DNA from: an uncultured Eubacterium sp.
GTDB lineage: Bacteria; Bacillota; Clostridia; Lachnospirales; Lachnospiraceae
Reading direction: 5' to 3'
Assembly (NCBI GenBank): GCA_947089855.1
Contig: CAMUML010000036.1
Location: 1 to 47,161 of the forward strand
DNA: 47,161 nt
In this document: in pieces, positions 15,436 to 25,010 of the stretch
Position numbering within the stretch: the first letter of the stretch is position 1
Layout: each line of letters starts with the position of its first letter
Translations under genes and position numbers: made by a program
The notes under the pieces: model-generated
What the model was told of the DNA's origin: nothing
Database searches by the model: none
Seen by the model: the letters and a program-made list of their open reading frames with translations, nothing else

Positions 15436-17538
15436 TTATAACCGCTTGATCGTCGGTTTCTTCACGCCTGCATTTTTCAGCATTGCCTTGAATTTGGATT
15501 TCTGCGATTCATATGTATAAAATACCGCTTTTTCATGGATATTTGCAAACGCTTTATTGTTGATCTTTGTCATGGACTTGGATTTGATCTTGACCTTTTT
15601 CAGTTTTTTGCAGTTAAAAAAGGCTTTTGCACTGATGCTTTTTACATACTTGTTGATGACAAGGCTTTGCACCTTTTCATTCCCATTCAGTGCTTTTACC
15701 GAAATCGCCGTCACTTGGTAGCGGACCCCGCCAATTGATACCGTTTCTGGTATAACCACGTTTGTAACTTCAGCATTTTCCAGGCCGATCAGTTTCACAG
15801 ACGGGTTCTGCGCGTTGGCCGAGTTTACTTTATATAAAAAATTACCCTTTTTTAACTCTGTCCCTTTTTTCTGGGGCTTTACGACATCTGGCCCAATGAC
15901 TTTGCCGGTACTGTTATTGCGCCAAACGGCATGGTACGTGAGGTTATTTACAACTTCTGTTGGAAGCTCGTCATCCCAGGACAACGTATAGCCGGACATC
16001 GACCAATCCGGCGGTACCGGCGCCCCTCCGTCCTCTACCTTTACTACTTCTTTTTTGTCGTTATAGGTATCTATAAATGTAACGTCAAATAATTTCTTCC
16101 ATATCTGGTAAACCCTTGTATCCTGGCGGATACTGGTATAATTGCCGCTCCAGCTCATTTTATACCCGTCGCGCTCCGCCACTTCCGGCGGTACGGCATC
16201 CTTGCCTTCCACTACTTCCTGTGAAGAGACGATTGTAGTATAGGTATTATTCGTATAAAACGCAACCGTATAGGTACGTTCTGTCGTCAGCCCATTATTC
16301 CCGGCATAAATCGCTGCCTGCGAGCCGTTATGGCATAATATGGATGTCCTTGTGCCTGTAAATACACCGCTGCCGATGGAAGTCGTCTTCATCGGTATCG
16401 TAATCTGGCGCAGGTTTTCACACTGTGCAAATGCCTGGTCGCCGATCATCGTTACGCTGCCTGGCACAGTAAATTCAGTCATCGCTTTACAGCCCTGGAA
16501 AGCACGGTTGCCGATCAAAGTAAGCGTATCCGGCATATTCACCTTTTTTAATGCTTCGCAATACTGGAAGGTAGCGTTATTGATCATTTTTATGCCATCC
16601 GGCAGTGTGACTTCTTCTAGGGCACTGCACCCTTTAAACGCTTCTGCGCCCAAAGAAGACAAGCCTGCTGGCAACGTTACTTTTTTTAATTTTTTACACT
16701 CGGAAAACGCACTCTCCCCAACCGTCTTAACCATCGCCGGCAGGTTTATGGTTTCCAAAAACCGGGATCCCCAAAAGGCGCCTTCACCGATTTCCACCAG
16801 TGTCCCCGCAACGGATTCCGGTACTTTATATTCGGTCGCCGAATTGCCGAGCGGATATTGTTCCAACGTATATAAACCAGTCCCTGCCCCTGCTGTATAA
16901 TGGTACAAAGCGCCGTCTACAACCTTATACCGGATATTCCCTTCCGATACCGTAATGCTGTTAAGCGCAACACAGTCCGCCAACGCATTTTTTCCGATTG
17001 AAGTAGTTGTAGAAGCAAATGTTATCGTAGTCAGGTCATGGCAGGCAAAAAATGCCCGGTCGCCGACCGAACGGATCCCAAATACTTTGCCTGTACTGTC
17101 TGTCCCGCCCGCCATTGTAACGGTCTGGATACCAAGGTTGCCGCTGAATGCGTCATCTGCAACTGCCACAACCGCATAATCTACCGACGTGGTATTATTA
17201 TTTGTCGTACCCTGCGACGGCCTCTGCGTCACACCGCCTGGCGTCGTAACCGTCGGCGGGGTCGTGTCTGTCCTGGTCACCGTAATCTTGGTCGGTATCG
17301 CCAGTTCCTTTGCGGTCCCTGTATATCCGGTGATCGTTGCTTCGGTGCCAGTGATGCTGAACCGGAAGCCATTCGTTGTCGTCCTGCCGTCCGTAGACGT
17401 ATCCGTTACTTCTGCATTGCCCCCGGACGGCCTTGCTGCCACCACGTTCTGCAGCCCTCCATATGGTATTATGGCAGCCGACGACAAAGCTACCGCTACT
17501 GCCACTGCCGCCGCCCATATCTTTCTTTTCATTTCCAT
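15436..17538 (-). CDS. Secreted BspA-like leucine-rich-repeat protein, paralogue
   Basis: 700 residues with the same order of modules as the 634-residue neighbour. A signal peptide covers residues 1-35 (KIWAAAVAVAVALSSAAII, cut near VVAA). A Thr-rich linker follows at about 40-125. BspA/LRR_5 repeats lie at about 130-400, for example AFSECKKLKKVTLPAGLSSL. Two InlB-like B repeats lie at about 415-545 (VAFYTNNTYTTIVSSQEVVE; VTFIDTYNDKKEVVKVEDGG). A basic C-terminal LRR block covers about 570-700 and is rich in KKLKKVKIKSKS. The Thr-rich linker and basic tail are the main differences from the paralogue. It lies in an operon with the hypothetical gene upstream and the paralogue downstream. Confidence 0.9.
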   Translation of the reverse strand: MEMKRKIWAAAVAVAVALSSAAIIPYGGLQNVVAARPSGGNAEVTDTSTDGRTTTNGFRFSITGTEATITGYTGTAKELAIPTKITVTRTDTTPPTVTTPGGVTQRPSQGTTNNNTTSVDYAVVAVADDAFSGNLGIQTVTMAGGTDSTGKVFGIRSVGDRAFFACHDLTTITFASTTTSIGKNALADCVALNSITVSEGNIRYKVVDGALYHYTAGAGTGLYTLEQYPLGNSATEYKVPESVAGTLVEIGEGAFWGSRFLETINLPAMVKTVGESAFSECKKLKKVTLPAGLSSLGAEAFKGCSALEEVTLPDGIKMINNATFQYCEALKKVNMPDTLTLIGNRAFQGCKAMTEFTVPGSVTMIGDQAFAQCENLRQITIPMKTTSIGSGVFTGTRTSILCHNGSQAAIYAGNNGLTTERTYTVAFYTNNTYTTIVSSQEVVEGKDAVPPEVAERDGYKMSWSGNYTSIRQDTRVYQIWKKLFDVTFIDTYNDKKEVVKVEDGGAPVPPDWSMSGYTLSWDDELPTEVVNNLTYHAVWRNNSTGKVIGPDVVKPQKKGTELKKGNFLYKVNSANAQNPSVKLIGLENAEVTNVVIPETVSIGGVRYQVTAISVKALNGNEKVQSLVINKYVKSISAKAFFNCKKLKKVKIKSKSMTKINNKAFANIHEKAVFYTYESQKSKFKAMLKNAGVKKPTIKRL

Positions 17539-17615
17539 CCTCCATCTTCTGCTTCACATTTTATGCATGACCATAACTAAAAACCCTGCTATGAAACTGC
17601 GCTCCCCCGCAGCCC

Positions 17616-18311
17616 CTAAACGGAATAGTCAATCCGGTTCCCTTCCAAAGCAAGCCCAAGCTGCTGGGCGAGCTGCATATCCATACCCCCGGCCTGTACG
17701 CCTGCTGCGCCAAACATTGCTGCGGCTTGTGCAGTGCCCGCCGCGCCTGCCCCTGCCTGTGCAGTGCCTGCCGCTTCTTGCGCAGCAGCCGCCTTGGCTG
17801 ACGTACTTTTCCTAGGCATGGACAGATTCGTCCTAAGGATCATATTATTCGTCCGTTTCATCCATTTATCAACCCCTAGGCTGTATTCTGAATCCTTGTC
17901 AAACAGCTTGCTAACCTGGTACCTGCCCGTATCCTGCAGTTCTTTTTTATCCACTTTCAATTTTCCGCTGCTTTGGATTGTAATGCCAATTTCTTTAAAT
18001 TCATCCGCATGTTCCCTTGTAAGCTTCTTTAATTTTGATAAATAACGGTTCGCGTTGCTGTCATCTACCCCTTTTGCAGAATCTACATAGTTATTATACG
18101 TGTTGACAAACGCCTGCACCTTATTCATCAGTTCGCTGCCTTCGCCTTCTTTATAATCATAGCCCCCAAGGTCTTTGACTGCCCGCCGGATTGCCTTGAC
18201 ATCTACGGAAATCAGCTCGTTTGCGCCACGTCCAGACCGTTCGCTTGCATCTGCCCCAAATAAATTTCCTCTATAAAATTGTTTTACATACCTTGCAACT
18301 GTTAAACTCAT
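17616..18311 (-). CDS. Hypothetical helical protein with Ala/Gly-rich tail, first gene of the LRR operon
   Basis: About 231 residues from the ATG at 18311 (MSLTVARYVKQFYRGN), which follows GTAGGGGGAA; an ATG at 18344 would add 11 residues. Residues 1-165 look mostly alpha-helical and charged, with a HADEFKEIGITIQSSGKLKV segment that recalls flagellar or hook-associated coiled coils, but I cannot assign a family. Residues about 170-215 are Ala/Gly/Gln low-complexity. There is no signal peptide or TM segment. It lies 77 bp upstream of the 700-residue LRR gene, and its upstream region carries candidate operators at 18349-18443. Confidence 0.65.
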   Translation of the reverse strand: MSLTVARYVKQFYRGNLFGADASERSGRGANELISVDVKAIRRAVKDLGGYDYKEGEGSELMNKVQAFVNTYNNYVDSAKGVDDSNANRYLSKLKKLTREHADEFKEIGITIQSSGKLKVDKKELQDTGRYQVSKLFDKDSEYSLGVDKWMKRTNNMILRTNLSMPRKSTSAKAAAAQEAAGTAQAGAGAAGTAQAAAMFGAAGVQAGGMDMQLAQQLGLALEGNRIDYSV

Positions 18312-18348
18312 ATGCGTTCCCCCTACCTTTTCTGCAAATTTCACCTAT

Positions 18349-18443
18349 TGTAATATATTTCGTCCAAATATTACATTTTGATAAGGGTATTCTCGCATTT
18401 TTATATTAAGGATCTATTAGAAATCTTAGAAATTTTAGAAATC
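18349..18443 (-). promoter_or_regulatory. Inverted repeat and three tandem 9-mers upstream of the LRR operon
   Basis: TGTAATAT (18349-18356) and ATATTACA (18368-18375) form a perfect 8-bp inverted repeat with an 11-bp spacer. Further upstream, TTAGAAATC, TTAGAAATT and TTAGAAATC are directly adjacent at 18417-18443. Both look like protein-binding sites controlling the operon that starts at 18311. No clear sigma-A promoter was found between them. Confidence 0.4.
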
Positions 18444-18470
18444 ATAACATTTCTGCAATCTCTAGAAGGT

Positions 18471-19193
18471 TTAGAGCACTTTTGATAAAAATTCCTGTGT
18501 CCTTGGATTCTGCGGATGGTTAAATACCTGTTCCGGTGTCCCCTGTTCCATAATATACCCGCCGTCCATAAACAGCACCCTGGTTGCAACTTCCCGCGCA
18601 AAGCCCATTTCATGTGTTACAACCGCCATTGTCATGCCGTCTTGCGCAAGCCCTTTCATGACCTCCAGCACCTCTCCGACCATCTCCGGGTCCAATGCGG
18701 AAGTCGGCTCGTCAAACAGCATCATTTTCGGCTTTAACGCAAGGGAACGCACGATCGCAATACGCTGCTTCTGCCCGCCGGAAAGCTGCCCTGGATAGGA
18801 ACCTGCTTTTTCTTCCAAATTGACCAGCCGCAGCAGGCGCAGCGCTTCTTCCTGTGCTTCCTCTTTTTCCATCAGTTTTAATTCCAGCGGCGCCAGGGTA
18901 ATATTTTCCATAATGGAAAGGTGCGGGAACAGGTTAAAATGCTGGAATACCATGCCCATCTGCCTGCGGATCTGGTTAATGTCGACGCCTTTTGCCATAA
19001 TATCGGTACCGTCAAAAATAATCTGCCCGCTGGTCGGCTGCTCCAATAGGTTCATACAGCGTAAAAACGTGGATTTGCCGGAACCGGATGGCCCAATAAT
19101 TGCCACCTTCTCCCCGGCCTTAATATGTTCCGTTATATTATTTAATACGAGTTGATTTCCAAATTTTTTGGTGAGTTTGTTAACGGCGATCAC
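18471..19193 (-). CDS. Polar amino acid ABC transporter ATP-binding protein
   Basis: 240 residues of the GlnQ/HisP type. Walker A is GPSGSGKST (about residue 35), the Q loop is [13 protein letters not shown], the signature is [15 protein letters not shown], Walker B is [13 protein letters not shown] and the H-loop is AVVTHEMGF. It powers uptake through the permease encoded just upstream. The start is GTG at 19193, which overlaps the permease stop by 14 bp, so translation is coupled. Confidence 0.94.
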   Translation of the reverse strand: MIAVNKLTKKFGNQLVLNNITEHIKAGEKVAIIGPSGSGKSTFLRCMNLLEQPTSGQIIFDGTDIMAKGVDINQIRRQMGMVFQHFNLFPHLSIMENITLAPLELKLMEKEEAQEEALRLLRLVNLEEKAGSYPGQLSGGQKQRIAIVRSLALKPKMMLFDEPTSALDPEMVGEVLEVMKGLAQDGMTMAVVTHEMGFAREVATRVLFMDGGYIMEQGTPEQVFNHPQNPRTQEFLSKVL

Positions 19194-19908
19194 TTTCTCT
19201 CATCTTCCTTTCTGCTTTATCTAACAGCCATGTAATCAGCATAACGATCGACAGGTAAATAAGCGCTGCTGTCATCAATGGGAGCAGTGCGTTAAATGTA
19301 GTACTCTGGATAATATTTCCGCCCCTGGTCAATTCATTCAGCCCGATATAGCCGCTGATGGATGTCTCCTTAAAAAGCGTAATAACTTCATTGACCAGCG
19401 CCGGCAACGTATTTTTAAACGCCTGCGGCAAAATGATCCTACGCATGACCGTTACATATCCAAGCCCAAGGGACCGCCCGGCTTCCATCTGGCCCCGGTC
19501 AATCGACATAATTCCAGCCCGGACTATCTCTGCTACATAAGCGCCGGAATTGATACCAAACGACAAAATCGCGACAATTACTTTATTGTCCAAGTCTTTC
19601 AGAAAAACGAAATACATCAGCAACAGCTGTACCAGTGTAGGGGTACCGCGGATAACGGTCAGGTATACTTTGGCAATCGTATTGAGTAGGCGCAGCATTA
19701 GGCCCCCTGCCCCATTCAAGCCTTTTTTTCCAATCTGGTCATGGGAAGACCTTACAATTGCAATTAATATGCCAAGCACAAGCCCAAGTACAAGCGCGCC
19801 TAATGTAACCTCAATCGTAATCTTTAACCCGTCTGTAATATACCGCCAACGTTCGTCTTCGATAAAGCAAAAGATCAGTTGTTCTTTCAATTCTTCCAAC
19901 CAGCTCAA
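19180..19908 (-). CDS. Polar amino acid ABC transporter permease
   Basis: 242 residues of the HisM/GlnP family with a TM helix at about 28-52 and four more up to about 235. The EAA cytoplasmic loop is visible ([20 protein letters not shown]), where the ATPase docks. The start is TTG at 19908 behind AAAGGAGGA. It lies downstream of the binding-protein gene with a hairpin between them. The ATPase gene overlaps its end. Confidence 0.93.
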   Translation of the reverse strand: MSWLEELKEQLIFCFIEDERWRYITDGLKITIEVTLGALVLGLVLGILIAIVRSSHDQIGKKGLNGAGGLMLRLLNTIAKVYLTVIRGTPTLVQLLLMYFVFLKDLDNKVIVAILSFGINSGAYVAEIVRAGIMSIDRGQMEAGRSLGLGYVTVMRRIILPQAFKNTLPALVNEVITLFKETSISGYIGLNELTRGGNIIQSTTFNALLPLMTAALIYLSIVMLITWLLDKAERKMRESDRR

Positions 19909-19923
19909 TGTTCTCCTCCTTTA

Positions 19924-19955
19924 AAAAAAGAGGGCAGCTTATTTGCCCTCTATTT
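19924..19955 (-). terminator. Intercistronic attenuator between binding protein and permease
   Basis: On the minus strand AGAGGGCA and TGCCCTCT flank a short loop and are followed by TTTTTT, then the permease ribosome-binding site. A full rho-independent terminator within the operon would lower permease and ATPase expression relative to the binding protein, a usual stoichiometry for ABC importers. Confidence 0.75.
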
Positions 19956-19992
19956 TTTATACTGTAACCGAAATATACATTACCGTTTATCT

Positions 19993-20949
19993 TTATTCAT
20001 CTGCTTTAATATATTTATCAAGGATGGACTGGATGGTACCGTCTTCCTTCAGCTGGGCAACTGCGTCATTGACTGCAGCAACCAGGCCGTCATTTTCTTT
20101 GGCAATTGCTGCCGCATAATCTTCTACCGCAAATTCTGTTTCCAGTATTTTCAGCCCTTCTGTGGATTTCACATAAGAAAGCGCTGGCTGGTTGTCGATA
20201 ATAACCGCGTCTACTTTACCCTGTTTTAACGCCATCACTGCATCTGCGCCTTTGTTATACTGGTCAACGCTGTCTTCGCCCAACGATTCTTTTACCAGCG
20301 TATCGCCTGTTGTCCCAAGCTGCACGCCTACTTTTTTCCCATCCAGGTCGTCAATGCCCTGAATATCAGAATCTTCCGTTACAATCACCACCTGGATGCC
20401 AGTAGCATAAGTATCCGTAAAATTAACCGATTTTAACCGGTCCGGGGTTACCGACATTCCAGCCAGGCCCATATCAGCCTTGCCCTGCTGTACGGCAATT
20501 AGGATAGAATCAAACTCCATATCTTCAATTTTCAACTCCAGCCCCAGTTTTGCCGCAATTGCCTCTGCAATTTCTACGTCAATGCCGACGATCTCATTCC
20601 CTTCATAATACTCATACGGTGGGAAATAGGCATTGGTCGCCATTGTTAAGACACCTTCTGATACTGTTGTAAACTCTGTGTTACGCTTGTCCCCGGCTCC
20701 GTCGTCGGCTGCCGTACCTGCTCCAGCTCCATCGTCGGCTGCCGTACCTGCTCCAGCTCCGTCGTCGGCCGCCGTATCTGACCCGGCATCGTCCGGTTTT
20801 GTATCTGCATCCCCATCCGAAATTTCTGCATTTACACCGCTGCCAGCAGAACCTGCCTTGTCATCGGCCTCGCTGCCGCACCCGGCCAGCATCGCTGCCA
20901 TAAGCGTGCCGGCAGCAACCGCAGCGAGAAACTTCCTCATTTTTTTCAT
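19993..20949 (-). CDS. Amino acid ABC transporter substrate-binding lipoprotein
   Basis: 318 residues. A lipoprotein signal ends at MLAGC (Cys24). Residues about 30-90 are an Asp/Gly/Ala-rich spacer containing a tandem repeat. The SBP_bac_3 domain follows at about 95-315, with LTMATNAYFPPYEYYEGNEI, GIDVEIAEAIAAKLGLELKI and DMGLAGMSVTPDRLKSVNFT, typical of polar amino acid binders. The unusually long acidic spacer may hold the domain away from the membrane across the wall. Its promoter and structured leader are at 21020-21091. Confidence 0.93.
   Translation of the reverse strand: MKKMRKFLAAVAAGTLMAAMLAGCGSEADDKAGSAGSGVNAEISDGDADTKPDDAGSDTAADDGAGAGTAADDGAGAGTAADDGAGDKRNTEFTTVSEGVLTMATNAYFPPYEYYEGNEIVGIDVEIAEAIAAKLGLELKIEDMEFDSILIAVQQGKADMGLAGMSVTPDRLKSVNFTDTYATGIQVVIVTEDSDIQGIDDLDGKKVGVQLGTTGDTLVKESLGEDSVDQYNKGADAVMALKQGKVDAVIIDNQPALSYVKSTEGLKILETEFAVEDYAAAIAKENDGLVAAVNDAVAQLKEDGTIQSILDKYIKADE
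20701..20780 (-). repeat. 30-bp in-frame tandem repeat in the binding-protein linker
   Basis: Two full and one two-thirds copies of a 30-bp unit (20701, 20731, 20761) differ at only a few positions. Each encodes a ten-residue AGAGTAADDG unit. The period is a multiple of three, so copy number could change without breaking the frame. Confidence 0.8.
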
Positions 20950-21019
20950 TGATTAACCTCCTTTGATCATCCTCTTTTATACGTAAACAGCACTGCCTGC
21001 AAATCCCCACAGCACAGTA

Positions 21020-21059
21020 CTAGTACTGCGCATCCGTCAGCCCCAGAGCGCAGTACTAG
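21020..21059 (-). promoter_or_regulatory. Hairpin in the leader of the amino acid transporter operon
   Basis: CTAGTACTGCG and CGCAGTACTAG form a perfect 11-bp stem with an 18-nt loop, between the promoter and the binding-protein start. No U tract follows, so it is not a simple terminator. It may be an operator in DNA or a stabilising or regulatory stem in RNA. Confidence 0.5.
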
Positions 21060-21062
21060 CTC

Positions 21063-21091
21063 ATTATACATAACTATTTATAAAAATGCAA
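21063..21091 (-). promoter_or_regulatory. Promoter of the amino acid ABC transporter operon
   Basis: On the minus strand TTGCAT (21086-21091) and TATAAT (21063-21068) are separated by 17 bp. It lies directly after the kinase stop codon at 21094, so the transporter operon is transcribed separately, with a leader of about 105 nt. Confidence 0.7.
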
Positions 21092-21093
21092 TA

Positions 21094-23643
21094 TTATTTA
21101 AAATACTTCTGAAAAGTACGCATACACTCACGGATATCCAACGGCTTGGTCAAATGGTCGTCCATGCCGCTTTCAAAACACCGCTGCGCATCATCCGCAA
21201 ACGCATCCGCCGTCATAGCAATAATTGGCAGGCTGCTATCCGCGCGGCCAAGCGCACGGATTGCCCGGGTCGCATCATACCCATTCATCACAGGCATACG
21301 TACATCCATTAAAATTGCATCGTAAAAACCAATTTCTGACGCCTGGAATTTGTCTACACACTCTTGTCCATTTTCTGCCCATTCCAGGATCAGGCCGACT
21401 CCAGAAAAGATCTCATTGGCAATCTCCCAATTGATCTCAATATCTTCCGCTAAAAGGACATGCTTCCCTTCAAAATAAATTTCTTCGCTGTCAGGCTGCG
21501 TTTTTTCATCTTCCCCCTGTGCATACTGCCTCAATCGTGTAAATAGCGTGGATTTAAACAACGGCTTGGATATAAAGCCTTCGATCTTTGCATCGGAAAC
21601 CTGGGCTTCCAGCTCGCTCCAGTCGTAGGCGGAAATCAGGAATATTGGAATATCATTTCCAACCCTGTGGTGAATTTCCTGTATGGTCTGAATGCCATCC
21701 ATATTCGGCATTTTCCAGTCGATCAATACAAAATGATAATCTTCGTTCCGGTTATGGTGTGCTTCGATCATATCTACCACCTGCCTGCCGTCCTGTGTCC
21801 AATCGGCGTGGGCGCCAAGCGCTTCCAGATTGGCAACCGCGCTAAGGCAAAGCATCTCATTGTCGTCCACCACTAATATATTCCAGTCCGGCAGCACCAT
21901 TTCGTCTTCCGCTTCACCCGCTTTCTGCAGATCTAACGTGATATGGAATACGCTCCCTTTCCCCTGTTCACTCTTTAGGCCGATACTGCCGCCCATCATA
22001 CTGACAATACTTTTGGTGATCGACATCCCAAGCCCTGTGCCGACTGTTTTTTGTACTTTTTCATTCGCTTCATCCCTGGAAAATGTATCGAATATCTTTT
22101 TTTGGAATTCCTCGGACATCCCGATCCCGTTATCTTCCACTATAAAATGCGTTTGTATGTACCCTTCCCCTTTTGGAGACGGCTCCTGGTACAGATGCAC
22201 GTCAATCCTGCCTTTTTCCGGCGTAAATTTGACCGCATTTGAAAGCAGGTTTAACAAGACCTGATTTAAGCGCACGGCATCGCAGTATACATTTTCCTCC
22301 TCAATATCCCGGATAAAAATATCAAAATACTGGCTGCGTTCTTTCACCTGCGGCTGCATAATATTCACAATATCATCCATTGTTTCACGTAAAGACATCT
22401 GTGAAATATTCAGCGTCATTTTTCCACTTTCTATTTTTGACATATCCAGCACATCGTTAATCAGGCCGAGCAGATGTTTGCTGGAAAGGCGTACTTTCTG
22501 CAGGCAGTCTTCCACACGTGCGGCATCCGCCAAATTATGCAGTGCAATCTCTGTCATTCCGATAATCGCATTCATCGGGGTCCGTATATCATGGCTCATG
22601 CTGGACAAAAACTCGCTCTTTGCCCTACTGGCACGGACTGCTGCGCATTCTTTTTTATCCAGCTCTTTCATCTGTTGTATAGAAAGCCGGTAATACAGGA
22701 TAAAAATAACCAGCATCATTATAAAAATAACCACCGCAGAACTGATCATAATCATCAGCCTTATGACGTCCAGTTCCCCCAGCCTTTGGTTCAACGCCCC
22801 GCTTGGCATAACAGAAATCACATACCACTCCATATCGTCTGAAATAGGGGCGCAAAACATATTCCTGCGTTCGCCCTCCGCTAAAATAAGCGTTGCATAT
22901 GTTTTATTTTCCTGGATAGCCTCCTTTAGTTCCTTTTCATAATCATCCGCTGTTTTTCCGTCCAGCTCCTCTACAATCCGATGCAGGCGTGCAAAATAAT
23001 TGCCTCCAAATTCCTCATTGCTGCGGATCACAAACGTTCCATCTTCCGCAATGACGTGTGAATGGACCAACGCATTTTCTTCATTTAAAAAAAGCGCATC
23101 TTTTAAATACTGCATAGACACCCCTGCTACCAAAGCAACGCTCTTCTTGCCACTTTTTAAAGGGTATGCCGCAGATTTTGCCAACATCAGGTACTGTTCC
23201 CCATTCCGGTCCGCCGCCATTGCGATCCCCTGTCCATTTTCCGCTAAACTGTCTAAAAGGGAATGATAACTGACAATATCCAAATCCTTGCCTACGATTT
23301 TTTCTTCCACTCCATTTTCTGAATAAAGGGCCAGATAGGAAAACCCGCGGACTTCCGCACTAACGGAAAGTTCCGCAAACATCCGATCCCCGTAAACAAC
23401 ATCCTCTGGGCTGCTGCGCTGTATAATGCCCTGCACCTGGTCCAGCCGCAAAGCCATAATGGAGTCAAATTTTTGCTGGATTTGGCGGCTCACTTCCGCC
23501 ATATAAATTTCACTGATTTCCTTTACCGAATGTTCTGTCTGTGTCCGCATATAAGCAATCGCCCATCCAAATACAACAATACATATTGCAACAGCGCTAA
23601 TAATGCTGCCCAGGAAAAAATTTTTAATCCTCTTATTTAACAT
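21094..23643 (-). CDS. Hybrid sensor histidine kinase with two receiver domains
   Basis: 849 residues. TM1 is at about 11-32, an extracellular Cache-like sensor covers 33-290, and TM2 is at about 294-318. The HisKA box is FLSSMSHDIRTPMNAIIGMT with phospho-His351. HATPase_c covers about 450-585 (VLLNLLSNAVKFTPEKGRID, GTGLGMSITKSIV). The first receiver covers about 600-715 (ILVVDDN, LIDWKMPNMDG). The second covers about 730-849 (VLLAEDIEINWEIANEI, AILMDVRMPVMNGYDATRAI, ending DDHLTKPLDIRECM). There is no Hpt domain or DNA-binding output in the chain or next door. It ends 3 bp before the transporter promoter. The signal is unknown. Confidence 0.92.
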   Translation of the reverse strand: MLNKRIKNFFLGSIISAVAICIVVFGWAIAYMRTQTEHSVKEISEIYMAEVSRQIQQKFDSIMALRLDQVQGIIQRSSPEDVVYGDRMFAELSVSAEVRGFSYLALYSENGVEEKIVGKDLDIVSYHSLLDSLAENGQGIAMAADRNGEQYLMLAKSAAYPLKSGKKSVALVAGVSMQYLKDALFLNEENALVHSHVIAEDGTFVIRSNEEFGGNYFARLHRIVEELDGKTADDYEKELKEAIQENKTYATLILAEGERRNMFCAPISDDMEWYVISVMPSGALNQRLGELDVIRLMIMISSAVVIFIMMLVIFILYYRLSIQQMKELDKKECAAVRASRAKSEFLSSMSHDIRTPMNAIIGMTEIALHNLADAARVEDCLQKVRLSSKHLLGLINDVLDMSKIESGKMTLNISQMSLRETMDDIVNIMQPQVKERSQYFDIFIRDIEEENVYCDAVRLNQVLLNLLSNAVKFTPEKGRIDVHLYQEPSPKGEGYIQTHFIVEDNGIGMSEEFQKKIFDTFSRDEANEKVQKTVGTGLGMSITKSIVSMMGGSIGLKSEQGKGSVFHITLDLQKAGEAEDEMVLPDWNILVVDDNEMLCLSAVANLEALGAHADWTQDGRQVVDMIEAHHNRNEDYHFVLIDWKMPNMDGIQTIQEIHHRVGNDIPIFLISAYDWSELEAQVSDAKIEGFISKPLFKSTLFTRLRQYAQGEDEKTQPDSEEIYFEGKHVLLAEDIEINWEIANEIFSGVGLILEWAENGQECVDKFQASEIGFYDAILMDVRMPVMNGYDATRAIRALGRADSSLPIIAMTADAFADDAQRCFESGMDDHLTKPLDIRECMRTFQKYFK

Positions 23644-23780
23644 TATCGCCCCCTCCTTAACTATCCCTTTCTATCTTGAGTTGGCCGTCTGCCATCCGTT
23701 TCTTCTCAATTTTTACCTGTTCTACCCGCTTTTTCAATTCCATCCATGCAACTCCATAATAAAGTACATGCATCCAATTG

Positions 23781-24881
23781 TCAACGCTGTTGCAGCCCTG
23801 CATTCCGCATATAAGGCTTAACTAGGTACCTGCTGTATTCTAAGTGCTTCCCTGCATATTTGGCCGGATCCCAAACATGGTCTTTTTCTATCTCTGACCT
23901 TTTAATATGAAAATAATCGTAGCAGACTTTGTTTCCCGGCAGAAGCGTTGCATCCCATGTGCAGTCAATGTGGCGGCCTCCGCTTTCAGACGCTACATAA
24001 TTCCAGGTATGGCTGCCTCCTCCAGCCGTCCCGCATATGGCAATCGAAACAACCCCTGCTTTTTGGGCAATTAAATTAAAGGCAGCCGTATATCCTTGGC
24101 AGATTGCCTTTTTCTTTACCAAAGCGCCATATGCTGTTAATGAGTCCGAATATCCCTCTATATCTGTTAGTTTATAATCATAACGGCATTGTTTGGCAAG
24201 GTAATCGTGGGCTGCTTTTAATTTATCCACGATTGCCATGCCCTTTTTTAATTTTTGCTCCACAAAATCTTCCGCCTTTTCCTCTGCCTGCCCCATTTTG
24301 GAATCCTGCTGCGCCTTTGTCAGTTCGCTGCTCCTATGGTAGCCATAAGTACCATTGCGGTTTTTCCATACTACTGTGTTGTAATTATACTCAGGATGCT
24401 GCTGCAGCATCAGCATAAAAATCGGATAATACGAGGTACTGCTGTAATATTTTGTCGTATAGTCGCAATCCCGCAGCGCACACAACGCTGCCCGGTAAGC
24501 TGCTTTCGTACTATCAAGCCGTTGTACTGCTACCAAGGAATTTTTTTTGAACCGGAATACGTAATCCGCCTGCCTGCTAGATGTCTGCACCTGGTACGTG
24601 CATCCGCCCGTATAAAGCATCTGCTGGTTTTGCGCTGCTTTTTCCAGCTGTTGGTACAGCTGCTTTACCGTATATTCTACAGAAGTTGTAAATGCCGCTT
24701 CCATCTTGCCCTCTGCGATCGCCTGTTCAAAACAGGCGCATATTTCCGATAGGTCAAACGATGCATCTTGTGCAGGCACAGCCATACACCCCGATAAAAA
24801 CATCAGGAACATGCCCAAAATACATACCGCCAGATACTTTCCTGCCCTGCACCCCCATAAGTGCCACCCTCTCCTGTCCAT
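23781..24881 (-). CDS. Transglutaminase-like cysteine-protease-fold lipoprotein
   Basis: 366 residues with a lipoprotein-type signal (MFLMFLSGC, Cys32). The transglutaminase-like core shows the full triad: Cys261 in KKKAICQGYTAAFNLIAQKA, His291 in GGGSHTWNYV and Asp306 in HIDCTWD. The N-terminal half has no recognised domain. Such proteins act outside the cell as peptidases or amide-bond transferases on peptidoglycan or surface proteins; the substrate cannot be told. It lies between the kinase and secA without clear operon ties. Confidence 0.85.
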   Translation of the reverse strand: MDRRGWHLWGCRAGKYLAVCILGMFLMFLSGCMAVPAQDASFDLSEICACFEQAIAEGKMEAAFTTSVEYTVKQLYQQLEKAAQNQQMLYTGGCTYQVQTSSRQADYVFRFKKNSLVAVQRLDSTKAAYRAALCALRDCDYTTKYYSSTSYYPIFMLMLQQHPEYNYNTVVWKNRNGTYGYHRSSELTKAQQDSKMGQAEEKAEDFVEQKLKKGMAIVDKLKAAHDYLAKQCRYDYKLTDIEGYSDSLTAYGALVKKKAICQGYTAAFNLIAQKAGVVSIAICGTAGGGSHTWNYVASESGGRHIDCTWDATLLPGNKVCYDYFHIKRSEIEKDHVWDPAKYAGKHLEYSRYLVKPYMRNAGLQQR

Positions 24882-25010
24882 ATACTACACCCGCCTGTAA
24901 CGTGCCAGCTGCCAGCAAATACCCAAAATTATGCATTACCTGTCCGCTGACAGAAAAGGCAGGGTTACAGCCCCTCCATTTCTTTTGCTTTCTGTAACTC
25001 TGCCTTAATT

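Noticed and set aside
17038-17815. Overlapping plus-strand ORFs opposite the LRR protein start
   Set aside because: These are shadows of the signal peptide and Thr-rich linker coding region, without start signals or family similarity.
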